A DNA stretch of 64,000 nt from Montifringilla adamsi (taxonomy: Eukaryota; Chordata; Aves; Passeriformes; Passeridae), in assembly GCA_017590115.1 (NCBI GenBank), contig JAGGNK010003335.1, positions 13,226,779-13,290,778 of the forward strand, in the 5' to 3' direction. The notes beneath the pieces were generated by a model. The model searched no databases. It saw only the letters and a list, made by a program, of their open reading frames with translations, and had not been told where the DNA came from. Below are positions 1 through 13,542 of this stretch, piece by piece; positions within the stretch are counted from its first letter, which is position 1, and every line of letters begins with the position of its first letter. The position numbers and the translations under genes were made by a program.

Positions 1-482
1 CACTAATGCACGTGATTAGGATGTGCACAAAAAGTTCCCTGGGGAATCACAGCAGGCTCCAGGTTGGGGAGCTCTGCCTGGTGGGTGCAGGCACAGAGAA
101 CTGGTTTATGGGGAGGGCAACTGCATTAGCACAAGCTCCTTAATTAATATTATTTAAAAGACAAAGAGATATTCTATATTTTCCTTTCCATGTGACAAGT
201 CACCAGACTTTGCTCTGCAGGGCTGAGGGGTGACCACAGCGAGCACAACTTGACCTGACCCTGCAGCTCATGGGGTCTGCCCAGGGCCCTCTGGGGCTGT
301 GGTGCTGCTATGAGCAGCCCAAGGGCAGGATCCACACAGAGGGGGGGTCTTTGGAATCAGGCAAGGCAGATTGAAAGAGCTGAGGACAAAAGGATAAGGT
401 CCCAAAAAAGCTCTTTTCCCTCCTGATGGTCCCTGTGGTGAGCAGTGGCCAGACGAAGCTTTCTTGGGTCTGGGTGAAAATT

Positions 483-499
483 AAAAAAAAAAAAAAAAA
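483..499. repeat. Homopolymer A tract (17 bp)
   Basis: Seventeen A in a row, followed by GCTTTAGAGAAGC. No associated element was recognised. Confidence 0.9.
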
Positions 500-3400
500 G
501 CTTTAGAGAAGCTTTTGCTCCTCCAAAACAGCTTCTATCATTTATTGCCAAATACTTCATTACCAGTTTTTTGGGGAAGTTGAAGGTACCACCTGGAGCA
601 CTTAATTCTCCATACCTTGCCCATACCCTCCACTTCACCCTCTGCAGCACAGGGCTGGACTTTGGCCACTTCTTCATTCAGTGCCAAAGTCCAGCCTCTG
701 TCCTTGTTAAGAGCCAGTGTAGCACAAAACAAAACTCCAGGAACTCTCAGAACCCCCATGGAGTATGTGAGCCAGAGCTGCCCTCCGCCCCAGTCACCTG
801 CTCAAGTCCAATAACATTCTCCAGTTTGAAGCTTTTTTTTGTAGCTGCTTCTCCTGTGAGCACCATCAAGATTCTGGCAGCCCATCAGCCACCACAGATC
901 ATCAAAGCACCCAGTTTGCAAACAATTCAGAGGCTAAGATGTCCTTGCTGCTATTTAGCAAACTCCTCTGCCTATCAGCTGAAAAGCATCTTTGGCCCGG
1001 GAGAGAGCGATGAGGAGGATTGCTCTCTTAGCTAAAGGTTGATTTGGTGCATGGTTTTAGTCACAAAATTAATTTTGCCTTCCAAGACAATGTTTTATAA
1101 GCTCAGGCTAACTTTGCAGAACCCAGAAAATCACCAAGGCGACGCTAAATGTCAAGCCTGGCTAAAAGCAACCGAGGCACTGCAGCACTGCACACGTGAG
1201 CAGGGCTGTGCCACCTCTGCAGCCTGGCAGCAGGGAAAGCTGCCCCTCCTGCTCAGGACTTACACACAGCACACTCTGCCCTCTACAATAAACAGGCAGG
1301 GGTGCCAAGGTGCTGGCTATGGATTCCCTACAGCTGGCAGAGGGTCGGCACCGGGGCTCAGTTGCAAAGTGTCATCAGAAAACAGTTCATCTCCTAGCAA
1401 AACTCAATATTTTCAGTGTATATTGGCATTCCCAGAGTAATAAAAGCCTTGTGCCTTTTTCCATTTGATAGAATATTGTTTATGTTACATTGCCATTCCC
1501 TTCTCTGAGTGCCTGGGAAAGGCTTTGCATTTATATGAGCTCGTTCAGGAACTTATTTTGTGGTACCCTCCAAGTTCAGTACACAAAATACATGGTCTGA
1601 TTTTACAGCACTTGTAATAAAATGACAGATTTTATTTATTTTTTAATGGCAGACAGTACCCTTTGGATTCTGTCTGCTCAAGTGGCAAATCTACTGGGAA
1701 TAAGTGAATGCCATGAGCAAGTATTGTCATGCTTCCCTCATGGGTTCCCAGGTGTATTTTCAGCTTTGCTCTATTATGTTATATAAATACCCATTGAGGA
1801 AGGGGAGTTGCACATCACTTTTGAGGATCATTACTAAAAATGGATTAGATTTCCCTTTTCATTTTTCCCTTTTCATTTCTCAAACCCATCTGCCTCTCTG
1901 AAGGAGCCTGTGGAGGGGATAACCCTTTGCTGAGGGAAATTACAGTCAGAACCACTTTTAGAGGACTGTCAAAAGTGATCAGGCCTCAGTTCTCCTCCTT
2001 GATATACTCAGTCCAGTGGCTGGTGTGGAAAGAGACAATCTCTGAATAAACACTTGTGGGGGCAAGGCTGACATTTTAGCCCAGCAGCTCCAAAAAAACA
2101 AAAGTACAACCTCTCTTCTCTGCAGGCTGCTCTGGCAGTGGTGTCACAGCTCTCCTGCCTCCACGTGAGCCCAGCCCTGCACACATCCCACCAGTCCTGC
2201 CGTGAGGATCTGCACCACAGAGCAGGGGCAAGCTCTGAACCCACATAAAATCATACTCTAGTACCAGAAGAGGGAGAAAAAAAAGTAAAAGAAACAATAT
2301 TATAGGCCAGCTGGCATTAGACAGGTTGGGAAAGCAGGAGCAATTGCCAGTTCTCTGATGCACTGCAGCACTGAGTCGTGGCAGCCACTGCACAACCTGG
2401 TTTTCTGCTCCAGAAAGAACAAGCAGCACCAGGCATTGCAGGTAAAGACTCTTTCTAACTACTGTTTTCCAAGTAAATGACTCTATGAGGGATTTAAAAC
2501 ACAAATGCGTTGCAAGGACACCCATGGGGAACAGCTCCAGCCAAAGGGAGATGGAGGCTGTAGATTTGCTGCTTCCATCCTGCCCCAGGGAGCAATGGGG
2601 GCATCTCAGGCAGCAGGAAGGGCTGCAGCAGGATTGGGAAAGGCAGGGGGAAGAGGCATAGGAGCAGTGGGGTGTGGAGAAGCCAAAGGTTTCCATGAAA
2701 TCCCACGGGACCAGTGGCATTGGCTCTTGGCTGTGAGAGAGGAGCATCCCCACATCCCAGAGCTGCTGGAGCTCCAGCACAGCCAGGGAGGATCAGCCAA
2801 GTGATCTGTCACCAGCAGAAGGGCTGCAGCCTCACAGCTGCAGGAACAAACAGGGGGACTCCTGAAACTCAGAAGTTCTTGGACACAGAGCACAGAGACA
2901 GGATGGGCTGGACCCCACAGCCCAGACCAGGGCTAAGTCAGCTTTGTGGCTTTGCTCCCACACAGAGGGGAAGCAGCAGAGCAGCAGGCAGACCCCAGGT
3001 GGGCCCAGGGATGTGTGGTTGGCTCTGCCCACCCAGGACATCCCAGTCCTGATCCCACTCCTGATCCCAATCCCGCAGGGCCAGCACCACACTGAGCCTC
3101 AGCTGCCAAGCCCCGCTGCCAGGGGCTATTCTGGGAGCTGGAACAAAAGAGAGGATCCTCTTGCCACCCAAATAAAGCCCCCTGCAGCTGTTCAGGAAGG
3201 TTTTCCAGCTGAGGAAAGGTTATGTTGTCCGTGCACCTGCTGCCGTGTCCCTGAGACATGGAAAGAATTTTTTGGGTGTCACCAGTGAATTCTGTACCTG
3301 GCAAAGCCACCACACAGGAATGAAATCCAGAGAAACAACAGAGTTTCACAGACTGATCTACACAACAACAGTGTCTGTGCCACCTACCCCAAACCTGCTG

Positions 3401-5454
3401 CTTCCTGCAGATCTGTGTGCTTAAAGCAGATTTATTGTTAAATTATGGCTGAAATTCAGGGCTGTTTGGTGAAGATGAGTGAGGAAAGGGTCTGGAACAA
3501 ACACTGCAGTGCCTTTGGCTTGGCTGTGTGCTGAGTGCGTGTTTCTGGAAAAAAACAGCCAGAAAAGCCACCTCTTTCCTTGCATTTCCACAAATTCCAC
3601 GTATTTTGGCAGCTCACCTCTGGCCTGGGAACAGCCAGCCAGGAGGGGAAATACATTGGGCTGTTTTCTGCCCCCTCTGCCTTCAGAAGCTTTTGGGATT
3701 TTGGTTTTCAGACTCTTGCCCTGCCCTGCTGAGGTGCAGAAGCCTTGTGTGCTGAAAGGTGGGTTCTTAATTGTCTGTTAAGGCAGTTTGTGGCCTTTGT
3801 GACAAAGTTAATGCCATGGCTGTTAAGAAGAATAAAGTATTGATTTGTCTGTGTTTTGAAAATGACTTGAGACCGTGATATGGTTCTGCCTTAAAGCAAA
3901 AATCCTGCCTGCATTTCATCATTCCAGAAAGGGGGGGACAGAGAGATTCCTGCAGAGATTATTGTATTTGTGAGACTGGGTTTTTTTTCCTCTCTGCACA
4001 TGAACAGCCCATGTGAGACTAAGTACTTTCCATGTGACTAACTCATTCCCATGCTTGCTGTGTAACAGGGCATTTAAAGCATCAACAGGCAAGGTCAGAG
4101 CCTGTTTGTTGATGCTAATGTGAGAACAAGCACTGCAGAAGAAATTAGGATTATGAAAGTACATGTGTGTTGCCCCCAAGACTTGTTCCCTCCTGAGGAA
4201 CAGCCTGGGTTTGCTGGGGGCTCTCTTCCCTCTGTGTCTGGGACAAACAGGAGCTCCTGTGGAGCTGGGGGGAAGGAGAAGGATCAGGGATCAGCTGCTG
4301 AGCTGCTGTGGGGTGCAGCCCACATCCTGCTGCCCTGAGCAGCTCTTATCTGTCCTGCCCCGTTAATGCAGCCCAGTATCTCCAGGAAGCAGGGAGATCC
4401 TCACTCTGGCACTCAGCATTTACCGGTGTGATCATTTAGATCTGGATTTTGTCAGGTCTTCCCTCCCTCCACCCAGCTCTGTGCTCAGGCCAGCAGGAGC
4501 TGGGCAGTCCCTTGGTGATAAGGGCAGGGATGAAGAGTGCATGTCCTGTCTCCAACCAAGACCTGAACATATCTCCACTTGGGGTTTTTGTTTTTTAAGT
4601 TTCCTGTGCTCATAATGGTTGAAAAGAGTAGAGGGGGCAGATAAGTGTGTGTATTTCAGAGATATGAATCTTTTGAGGAGGCATTGCATTTTTAACCCAA
4701 ACTGGGCTCATTTCAGTGGGAAATCTTATTTCCCTACTGGAGGAAAGTGGGAACAACGCCCCAGGGCTGGGTCCAGCAGTAATTTTTGCAGTGTAGGAAG
4801 ATGTGTCAAAGCCTGGCTCCATCACCAGCCCCTCCCACACCTATCCCAGTGCTGCCTCACAGACCCAAGAGAGTCTGGTCCATCCAGGGCTGGTCTGCAG
4901 CCTCTCCCTGCCTGCTGTGAGTGGCACCACGCTGGCTGAGCTCTGTAACTTCAGTGCTGCTGACAGATCTGAAGGATCAAGCCCCAGCTCCCCACAGGGT
5001 CAGAGGAGGGAGGGCAGAGCCCAGCGTGGCCAACCTGGCCCCACTCAGACCCTGGCTTTATGTCTAACACCCACACTACTGCTACAACACCTTTAAACAA
5101 GTTTTTGTTGTTTTGGTTTCTTTTTTCTTGGTCGGGTTTCTGGTTTTAATGACTGCTGGAACACCTTTCTGATCTTTTTTTTAACCTCAGAACTGTAGAG
5201 AAAGTGACAGTGCAGTAACTATTTCAGTGTGCTTATCACTGACACAGCTCTGGGCTGCTGCAACTTGAGAGCCCTGGGGTGAGGTCCGGACACCTCCAGT
5301 TTTGGAGGACAAATGTGTGAATGGGCAGACAGCAGGGAGAGAACATTTATTGATCCACCACTGGAAGTACAAGGGGCTTCTGCAGCATTGCTGCCAGTGA
5401 CAGGCTGATTGTGCTGATTAAAACAAAGTAAAACGAAGAGGAACTGATCAAATA

Positions 5455-5585
5455 TCCCCCAGCAAGAAGTGATGAAAGAGCTCAAAGCCCACATAATGGA
5501 GATTCTGGTCTGCATCAATCTAATGTTTGATTAATCACTGGCGTAAGCTTGCAATTAACACTAATGAGATGTAGCACCGAAATCC
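5455..5585. promoter_or_regulatory. TAAT-rich unique block (candidate non-coding element)
   Basis: CAATCTAATGTTTGATTAATC, GCAATTAACACTAATGAG and a CpG in CTGGCGTAAGC occur in unique sequence without repeat or coding signal. Confidence 0.2.
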
Positions 5586-8500
5586 TTGAAAACTGTTCAA
5601 ATCAACTTTCAGCTTCCTTCTGATCCATGATTTCCACTGCAAGCAAAATCCATTTTCTCTCCAGCTGCTGCTGGTGCACAGTCACTCACTCCAGAGCACG
5701 CTCACAGGCACTCAGCAGCAGCTGCTGCATTTGCTGCAGAGGACACTGACATCCTGAGAGATGGGAATGGACACATCCCCAGGCTTCAAAGGCACCAGGG
5801 CACCAGCACAGCTCCCAAACCCTCCCTGGTTTTGCCAGCCAGTTTGATCACTGGGCTAAAAGGTCAGGGAGTCATCTTCCTCTGACTTTAGAATTCCTCA
5901 GCCACTTTCTTCCATCTCAGTGCATCTAAAATCCTGGGAATGGAGAGCTGGCTCACTTTAACCCCTTGTTTGGCTCTTGTAATTCTCACAAAAACACTTT
6001 AAACCTGAATGAGTCTCCCCAGCCTCAAATGGCTCTGACAAGCCTGACCGCCATCCCTTTTGCTTTTGTTCTGCTGGAGGATCAGCTCTGGAGCTGTGCA
6101 GGAGATCTTTGGGCTCAGTTTATTTCAGTTTATTCACAGCGTGTTTCCTGTCTGTTGAGAGGGATTTGTCTCCTGGCTTGGGAAGTAAAACTGAGAACAC
6201 TGAGGGGGTAAAGTACAGGATAGAGAAGGAACTGGATGTGAAATTAAGAAATGCTGTCACCCTTGAACACAGTGTCTGCAGCAAGGGGAAGGTGAGGTTA
6301 CTTGGCAAGCAAAGAGCAAAATGAATGGCAGTTGAAAGGCAGTGTTTTGATAGGCACTAATTATTAAACTGTAATTAGCAGAAGGATGCAGTGATCTGCT
6401 CAAACCCCAGCTAAGCAAACAGGTAGAGGTTAAAGACAAAAGGAACTGCAGAGGCTGAGGAGACAAACCACAGGCAGTGCCTGTAGGACACCACACTTTG
6501 AACCTGTGTCCTGTGCTCTGATACCACGGGGGGAAAACACAGAGAGGAGAGTTTGGAGAGTCACAGAACAGAGCTGGATCCATGGGAGAAACCCAGAGGG
6601 ACCAGGAGAAGCAGCCAGTGGGCAGCCGGGGCTGCAGGACAGGCCTGGGTGGGCATCCAGGAGCTGCTCAGCACAGGGACCCCAAGCTCAGCTGGACCCA
6701 GACCCCAGGGGCTTTGGAGACTGGGATGGGATCAGGGCAGGGATGAGCTTGGGGCCAGGGCCCTCAGCCCAGAGAGAACAACACCTACAGCCCAGGAACC
6801 ACTGAAAATCAGCAGGAAAAGGTTTAAGACTGTTCCCTGCACTTTTATGGCAGCTTCAGTCATGTTTATCTACTAGTGAGACATTTGAAAACCTGGGCCT
6901 GTTAGGAGCAAACTGTGCTTAAAAATATTGTGCTGTTGGCAAGTCTCATTTTCCCTCTGCTACAAAAATATTCTGAAAACCCACCAAGGGCTGAGAGAGA
7001 CCTGGAAACTTTTCCTTCTGCCTTGAGGATGTTGCCAGCCTGTCATTGAATCTAAAAATAGCCTTCAGAGTATTGATTAACCTGTCTGAAGGAAGCAACA
7101 ATGAATTAGAGAGGAAAAATGAAACCAAGCAAAGCCTTAGAGTGTATTTGATAGCAAAATCTGGGTTAGGAGTAGCAGAACTTACTTTATTACCAGAGAG
7201 TGGCTGTTGCTTTGTAAAGATATTTTTAATTATTCTCAGCCAGCAACACTGTACCCATAGAAATCCACTCAGCCTGGGAGAAAAACTTTTCTTCTAAGAG
7301 GGTAATTTATCTCTTCAGTGATTTGCTCCTGACTAATTTTTTATTTGTGTCTTTTTTAACTTTCTTAAACACAAGATGGTTCTCCAGTCTGTGGTCTGGA
7401 GACTCTTGGCTATTCATGCAGATTTAAGCATATGAAAATCATAAAGATTACCAAAAAGAGGAAGGATCCCTACCCCCCTTCTCTCTCACTGAGGGAACAG
7501 ATCCAGCCACACACACAAATACTCCAACAAAAATAAAAGAAATAAAAATACTGCAAAATCCAACTGAGCACTTGGGGAGATAAACTATGACAGTGCTTAA
7601 AAATAGGAAAAATAAGATCTTCTTTCTGCAAGATTTTATATTAGATCATTAATTAACCTTTTTTTAACCCTGAGAGAACCAACAAAGGGCAAACCACCCC
7701 GTGTAATGTCACAGTTTCACTGGAGATCCAAGCAAATACACGACCACGTGGAGCATGCAAAAATGCAGCACCAAGCGTGGACACCTTGGCAAACATTCCT
7801 GTGTGACCAGGAGAAATCCAGTCACAATGGGCAGACCCCACTGATCCCATCAGCTCTGGGATGCCTCTTCCTCCTGGGCCCCAATATCTGCAATAATCCA
7901 ACAATCAGGGTGTGCAAACAGCACGTGGTGCCTGGGCTCTGCTGGGATGACCTTCCCCGTGGTGAGCCATCCCATCTGCCCTCACCAGGGAAGATAATTG
8001 CTAGATTAGATTAATGCTCCCCTATTAGATTGCAAATCTCAGAGAGAGCTTTTTTCCAGCCCTGTGGCTGCAGGAGGATGGACTGGGAAAAGCTGAGGAG
8101 GGAGAGGAGAGGGGTGGATGGCTCCAAAGGCTGTTAAAGGGTAAATAATGTCATCATGGAGGTGCAGAGTCACCTCCTTATCTCAAAACACCTTCACAGG
8201 CTTGGCTGAGCCAAGGACTCCGACTGGAGCCAGTTGACTGAAAGGTCAACAAGCAAAATGCAGAGTCTGGAGAAAGAAAAAGTTCACAAGGGGGAAACAA
8301 TGCTGTGAAAGGTCTAAAAACAACCCCAAAAAAATCTCCCTGGGCCAGGACAGACCTGTGACATGGGAACATGGCAGTAACTGAGGACTTCCAAAGCCAG
8401 GCAGGAGCAGAAAGGACCAAAGCTGCCTGTGCATGGACCCTGGGCACAAGGAGCACAGCCAGAGCACCAACTGCCTTCTCAGACAGCTTTTTTTTGGAAA

Positions 8501-9248
8501 AAATGCCCGGAGACTCCTTAAAAGCCAAACTTCACTTCTTTAGAGACTTCTGGCCACCTTTGGCTGCTGCCACAGCAGGTCAGGCTCCCTGGGTAGGTCT
8601 GTGAGGAGAAAAAGTGCTGGCAGCACAAGCCCAAGCCTCCCTCCCTCCAAATCTAAATTCAGAAAGTTGAGATGCAGGTCCCTGCTCGAGCAAATGTTTT
8701 TTTTTTGAAACTGCACAAAGTCTGCCACCCCTCTGTGTGAATCCTTCTGGGCACAGGGAGGTGTTCCAATATCCTCACTCCCACTCCCTCTCCACCAGCC
8801 CTTGCACTGGTGACACGAGACAGACACACCGACTGTGAGTCCTTCCTGAATCCCAAAATATTCCATCCTACCAATTTAGGCTGCCTGTGATCTTGGTGAA
8901 GGCTATTCTGGAGAAGCAGCTCGCCTTTCTGGGAAGCACAGTGTGTTTCTGCTGACAGAAATTGGAGCAGATGCTCCCTGGTTTTAGCTCTGAGGATGTT
9001 TTTATTTCCTCTCTGCCTGATGGGTGCAGTACTTGAAATGTGCCCAGGTACTGAGAGACTGGCAGAGTGAAATGCATCCTTTCTGCAGCTTGTTCTTTTC
9101 TCTCAGAATTTGTCCATGGTTTCATTCTGGAGGATGAGATGTTGGAGGCCCAGCAAATTTCTGAATGCAGCATCTCTAAAAGAACAAAAATGCCATTTAG
9201 AAAGTGGCCCTGCAGGTGAAACATTTGCTGGGGAGGGATTGACACCAG

Positions 9249-9293
9249 CAATTCCCAGTGCATTCCAGTGCAATTCCAGAGCAATTCCAGTGC
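9249..9293 (+). repeat. Short tandem repeat of ATTCCAG-type units, 4 copies
   Basis: Four units of about 10-11 bp (ATTCCCAGTGC, ATTCCAGTGCA, ATTCCAGAGCA, ATTCCAGTGCA) lie in direct repeat. Confidence 0.75.
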
Positions 9294-9383
9294 AAGTGTC
9301 CTCTACAGTAACTGCAGCAGGAAGGCTACAATGAATGTGAATGATAATTAATTTATACAAATTGTGCAATTAATTCTTTCCTG

Positions 9384-9385
<2 letters not shown>

Positions 9386-9416
<31 letters not shown>
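9386..9416. repeat. Homopolymer T tract (31 bp)
   Basis: There are 31 uninterrupted T, the longest homopolymer in the window. It could be the poly(A) end of an old - strand retrocopy lying to its right, but no such copy was recognised. Confidence 0.9.
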
Positions 9417-9420
<4 letters not shown>

Positions 9421-9699
9421 ACAGATCCGCAGGTGTCCCTTGTACCAGCAGCAAACAAAGAGACCCTCACAGAATTCCAGAGAGTGTTTGTATAGAGGGG
9501 GAAACTGAGGCAAGAAGACCTTAACTAGCTCTAATCAGGTGCAGAAAGATCTTTGGATGGCACTACAGCCAAGGTTCACCCTTCGGAGTTTTAAAAGATC
9601 TTCCTAAAGTCTTGACAGAAGGAACCAGTGGCCACAAGAAAGCTGCAGCTGCAACATCAGCAGTGTCACCTCAGATCAGCCAGAAGAAATTTCTGACTT

Positions 9700-9885
9700 A
9701 GGGAAGGAATTGTTCCCTGTGAGGGTGGGCAGGCCCTGGCACAGAGCAGCTGTGGCTGCCCCTGGATCCCTGGAATTGTCCAAGGCCAGGTTGGACAAGG
9801 CTTGGAGCCACCTGGGACAGTGGAAAAGCAGGAACTGGATGATCCTTAAGGTCCCTTCCAATCCAAACCATTCCATGATTCCATG
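9700..9885 (+). mobile_element. CR1 LINE 3' end with terminal octamers
   Basis: CR1 3' UTR: TTCCCTGTGAGGGTGGGCAG, TGCCCCTGGATCCCTGG, GATGATCCTTAAGGTCCCTT, CCAATCCAAACC. It ends in two exact copies of ATTCCATG at 9870-9877 and 9878-9885, the typical CR1 terminal repeat. Confidence 0.9.
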
Positions 9886-12084
9886 ACACAACAGAGGGAG
9901 AAGGGAATTTGTTTTAAAACACTGATGCCTGTCTCACCTGATGGAACTTGGTGGCAAATTCAGTAAATCCATATTTCACACTGCAGCTAGAGAGGTTGAT
10001 CTCTGTCTGCAGGTGAGTGTGAGTTTTGCTGTGTTTTTAGGAAAGAGGGATTAGCCAGCCTTTTTCTAAGTTTTTATCAGGTTTGTTTTCTTCAAGATGA
10101 AGGGGAAAATACACCTGCCAAAGAGATGAACCTGGGTTGTGAATAAATGAACTCGCAAAGGAAGGAAATATTTGTTTAGCTCTTATTCTCATTATGCTAC
10201 ACCTGGCTGCCAGAGCCACTGCAAAATTTCTAACAATCTTACCAGGCTATTTGCATTTAAATCGCTTTTCCTGACATTATGTAAATCCCTCAGCAGAGCT
10301 GAAGTTTTCTTTTTCTCTCTCTCTGGGGCTGCACTCAGTGCTTTGCTCAGTCCTGCCCCGTTCTCTCTCTGCTCCACTGGGTTACAGCAACACCAAATGA
10401 AACCTCAGCTCTCACAGGTTCTGTCTGGAGCTGGGTCAGAGATGATGGTTTGCAGATTTCTGAGACTTCCATGGTAGAGTCACATTACAAATGAATTTGG
10501 ATCTAAAAGAGAACACGTGCTTGGGTCCAATGTTACCACAAGTCAGAGCTGTTCTCCTAAGGCTGTGCTTCCAAAGGGATTATCCAGTGGTATTTTCACT
10601 ATTTAAGGATTCTGCTGCCTTGGTCTGAAGCAGGAGAGTCCTCTTACCCGTTGGGAGCTGTGGGGATAATTTCTTAATCCAGAAGTTTTCCTTTCCTCCT
10701 CTGTGGGTTCCAGACAGCTGGAAAAGGGGGGCTCAGGTTTGCAGCTTTAGCTCCAAAGCCACGACTCTGTCCAAGCTTGTGAAATAACCAACAGCAGAGC
10801 AGATACTTGATGCTGAAATTCTGCAGACTTGGGTTTGAATGGTGGATGAAATGAGCAGCACAACAGCCACAGGAGCCTGAAAATTGCAAAGAGGGGCAAT
10901 GCCAGCTCTGCCTTTTACAGGCTTCAACTCCACACAGGAGGAACTCGAGTAGGAGCAATGAGGAAGACAGAAAATTGGCTCTGCTCTAATTCTGGACCTG
11001 ACTGGAGACTGCTCCAGTCCCTACCAGAACTCCAGGGCTCTCCTGGTTAGCTCCTGCTGCCCGTGGAGTGGTCAGAGCAGGGAGGGGCTGCAGCTCAAAG
11101 CCTTTTGACTCTGAACGTGAGTCACTGCTGACACTCCTCACCTCCTGGATGAGGGGCTTGCAGCACAGCACCATTTGCCATCTCAGGTTACCCAGGGAAT
11201 GCCCATGTGTCAGGGAAATTCCCAGCTGGTTGGTGGGATGGGCTGCTCTCCATGAGGAAAGGGGAACAAAGCCCTGGATGGGAGCCAGGCCTCACAGACA
11301 CTGGAGTTATCTATCTCTTTGGTGGGTACATGCACCTTAGCTTGGAAAAAAAATAAAATTAGAACCTCACTGTTATATTCTCTTAATGTTGCCATAAGTG
11401 ACAATAGAAATATCTGGACTTTACCAGCAGACACCCCTTCAGAGTCTCCCTTCATCCCCTGGTCTCTGAACATTCTGCAGCCCTCTGGAGCAGCTGCAGT
11501 GGACTTTTCACCTTGCTCTCCAGGTACTGGATATGCAGCAAACCACTGATGTTTGCCAAGTGCTTGGAGATCATCTGATGAAAGGCTCCACAGAGCCCCA
11601 GTCTATTATTTCCCAGTCAGAAAAACACATTTGCTGAACAGAAAGAACAAAAGAATGAGCTGTGGGTCCCCAATAAGCATTCAACACAAGTTAATTTGCT
11701 CGGCAGCTGTATTTTGCTGAGACAGATTGCATATTTTCATTGTTAGAATAAAAATGTCCACTGGGCTCAGATCCTTCCCATCTCTGCCTGCTACACTCCC
11801 AGTCTAGTCTAGAGAACAAATTCAATTTCTTTCATAAACAAGAGATCCACTCAAATAATTTTCCTTTTGTCCAGGCAAAAATTAATGGAGCCAGAAGAAC
11901 ACACAAGGCTGCAGAAGACACCCAAGGCTGCAGAATCTTCCCCCTCATGGAAAAAAAAAAAGTGGAAATCTGGAAATTTGACCCCTGGCAGGGCAGGCAG
12001 TGTGTGTGAATCATGGCAGCCTGATTCAGAGCAGTGAGGACAATAATCCTGAGCTGCACCAACTAACCTTCAAGCTTAGTCACA

Positions 12085-12140
12085 GTTTCACACAGCTAAT
12101 GAGCAGAGGGAGCAATGAATCCTGGATTTATGGCTCCCTG
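12085..12140 (+). repeat. Possible ancient MIR/CORE-SINE remnant
   Basis: TTTCACACAGCTAATGAGC followed by AGAGGGAGC and CCTGGATTTATGGCTCC resembles the central MIR order (CACACAGCTAGTAAGTGGC, AGAGC, GGATTTGAACC). The match is short and degenerate, so chance is possible. Confidence 0.3.
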
Positions 12141-13525
12141 TTCCCATAGATTTTGCCTGGAGACAGCAGCAGTGTTTCCTTGCATCTCTAATGACTTATC
12201 TTGTCTTGAGGTATTTTTTTCCCCTGTCCTTTCCTACACTGATGAGGGTTTGTTTTTGCCTTTTTTTTTTAATCATTATTGAATTTTAAAAGCCTGCTGG
12301 GTAAGTTCTTATCATCAGCTCCTACAGTAAAAATACAGAGTAACACCCATGAATCTGCCAAATTTTGCTCCTCGTTGTTTTTCTCCAGATTCTGTTCACA
12401 CAGAATTATCAGGGCTGGCTGTGCAGGAGAAGATGCTCTGACTTCAAACCCTGCTTCCCTTCCTTTGTAAATTACCCAAAGTGACTCCAGGTTTATTTTT
12501 AGCCTGGAGGTGAATCATTCAGGAAAATCTGATAAAACCCACTTGAACACAGTTAAACTCTCAAACCTGAGCCAGTTCTTGCTAACTTTGATGAAGTTTA
12601 CACATGATTATTTGAGCTCACATGATTAAAGGGGGCGCACATTTATTTTAACTCTCACAAAATTACTTTGGACTTGAAAACCCTGGAGAATCAGGTCTGT
12701 AAATATATCTAAATTTACTTTATGGAGACAAAATGAAGGGAGAATTGGGGGGAAATGTCCCAGACATAGAAGTTGGGTTTATTTGGAGGCCGAAGCAATG
12801 AGAAGGCAATGCCAATGCCCACATGTGAGGCACAGTTTCATCCCTGAGATTGAACATTCCTTATGATTCAGATAAACCTTCTACCAAGAGGCTGATACAG
12901 CTACAGACCCAGTTTTGTGATATTTAATTTTTTTTAAAAAGGGAAAAACAAGTTCCATGCTATTGACAGCCAGCATCTGGAGGAAAAAGTTGAGCAAAGG
13001 GTGCTCTGCACCCTGGATGTGACCCAGCAGACAACTCTGTCCCTCCACCCACGTGTAGCATTTATATATAGCCCCAGAATAAACTCATTTTTATAATCCT
13101 GCCACAAGCTGTCCAGCAGGGCAGCCCCAGAGCAGATTTTGCTGCTGCTGTAAAAAAAAGGAAGAGCGTGTCTCGTTTTATTAAAATGCTAGAACATATC
13201 ATAAAAAATTAAACACAGTGCAGAGTGCTACCTTACATAAAACACTGCCCTGAGCTGCCTCCTATTCCCAGCATCCCAAATATGCTGGAATCCCAGAGCA
13301 AGCCACAGCCCAGCCAAGGGAACTGAAGCTGCTGCTCCAGACACACAAATGGAGCCCTTCCATGCCAAGTCTACCTGAGAAACTTCAGCAAAATGACCAA
13401 TTTTGGTGCAATTTAACAGTACATCCTTCTGCCCACAACAGCCTTTCATTCCCCTCAATTCTCAAGCAAGTCTAATTTAATTAACTCGGTTTTGCAAAGA
13501 TGCTCAAGGGAATTATGTGCCCTTC

Positions 13526-13542
13526 AAAAAAAAAAAAAAAAA
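13526..13542. repeat. Homopolymer A tract (17 bp)
   Basis: Seventeen A in a row in otherwise unique sequence. No associated element was recognised. Confidence 0.9.

Larger units (their letters stand above)
1..9248. other. Gene-free stretch
   Basis: Unique sequence with scattered low complexity (an A tract at 483, a G-rich tract at 345-351) and the TAAT-rich block at 5.5 kb. Open frames are short, overlap on both strands and match no family I know. No transposon with recognisable ends was seen. Confidence 0.7.

Noticed and set aside
6500..6800. Possible CR1-like segment
   Set aside because: Purine-rich words resemble CR1 in places, but none of the ordered CR1 blocks or terminal octamers is present.
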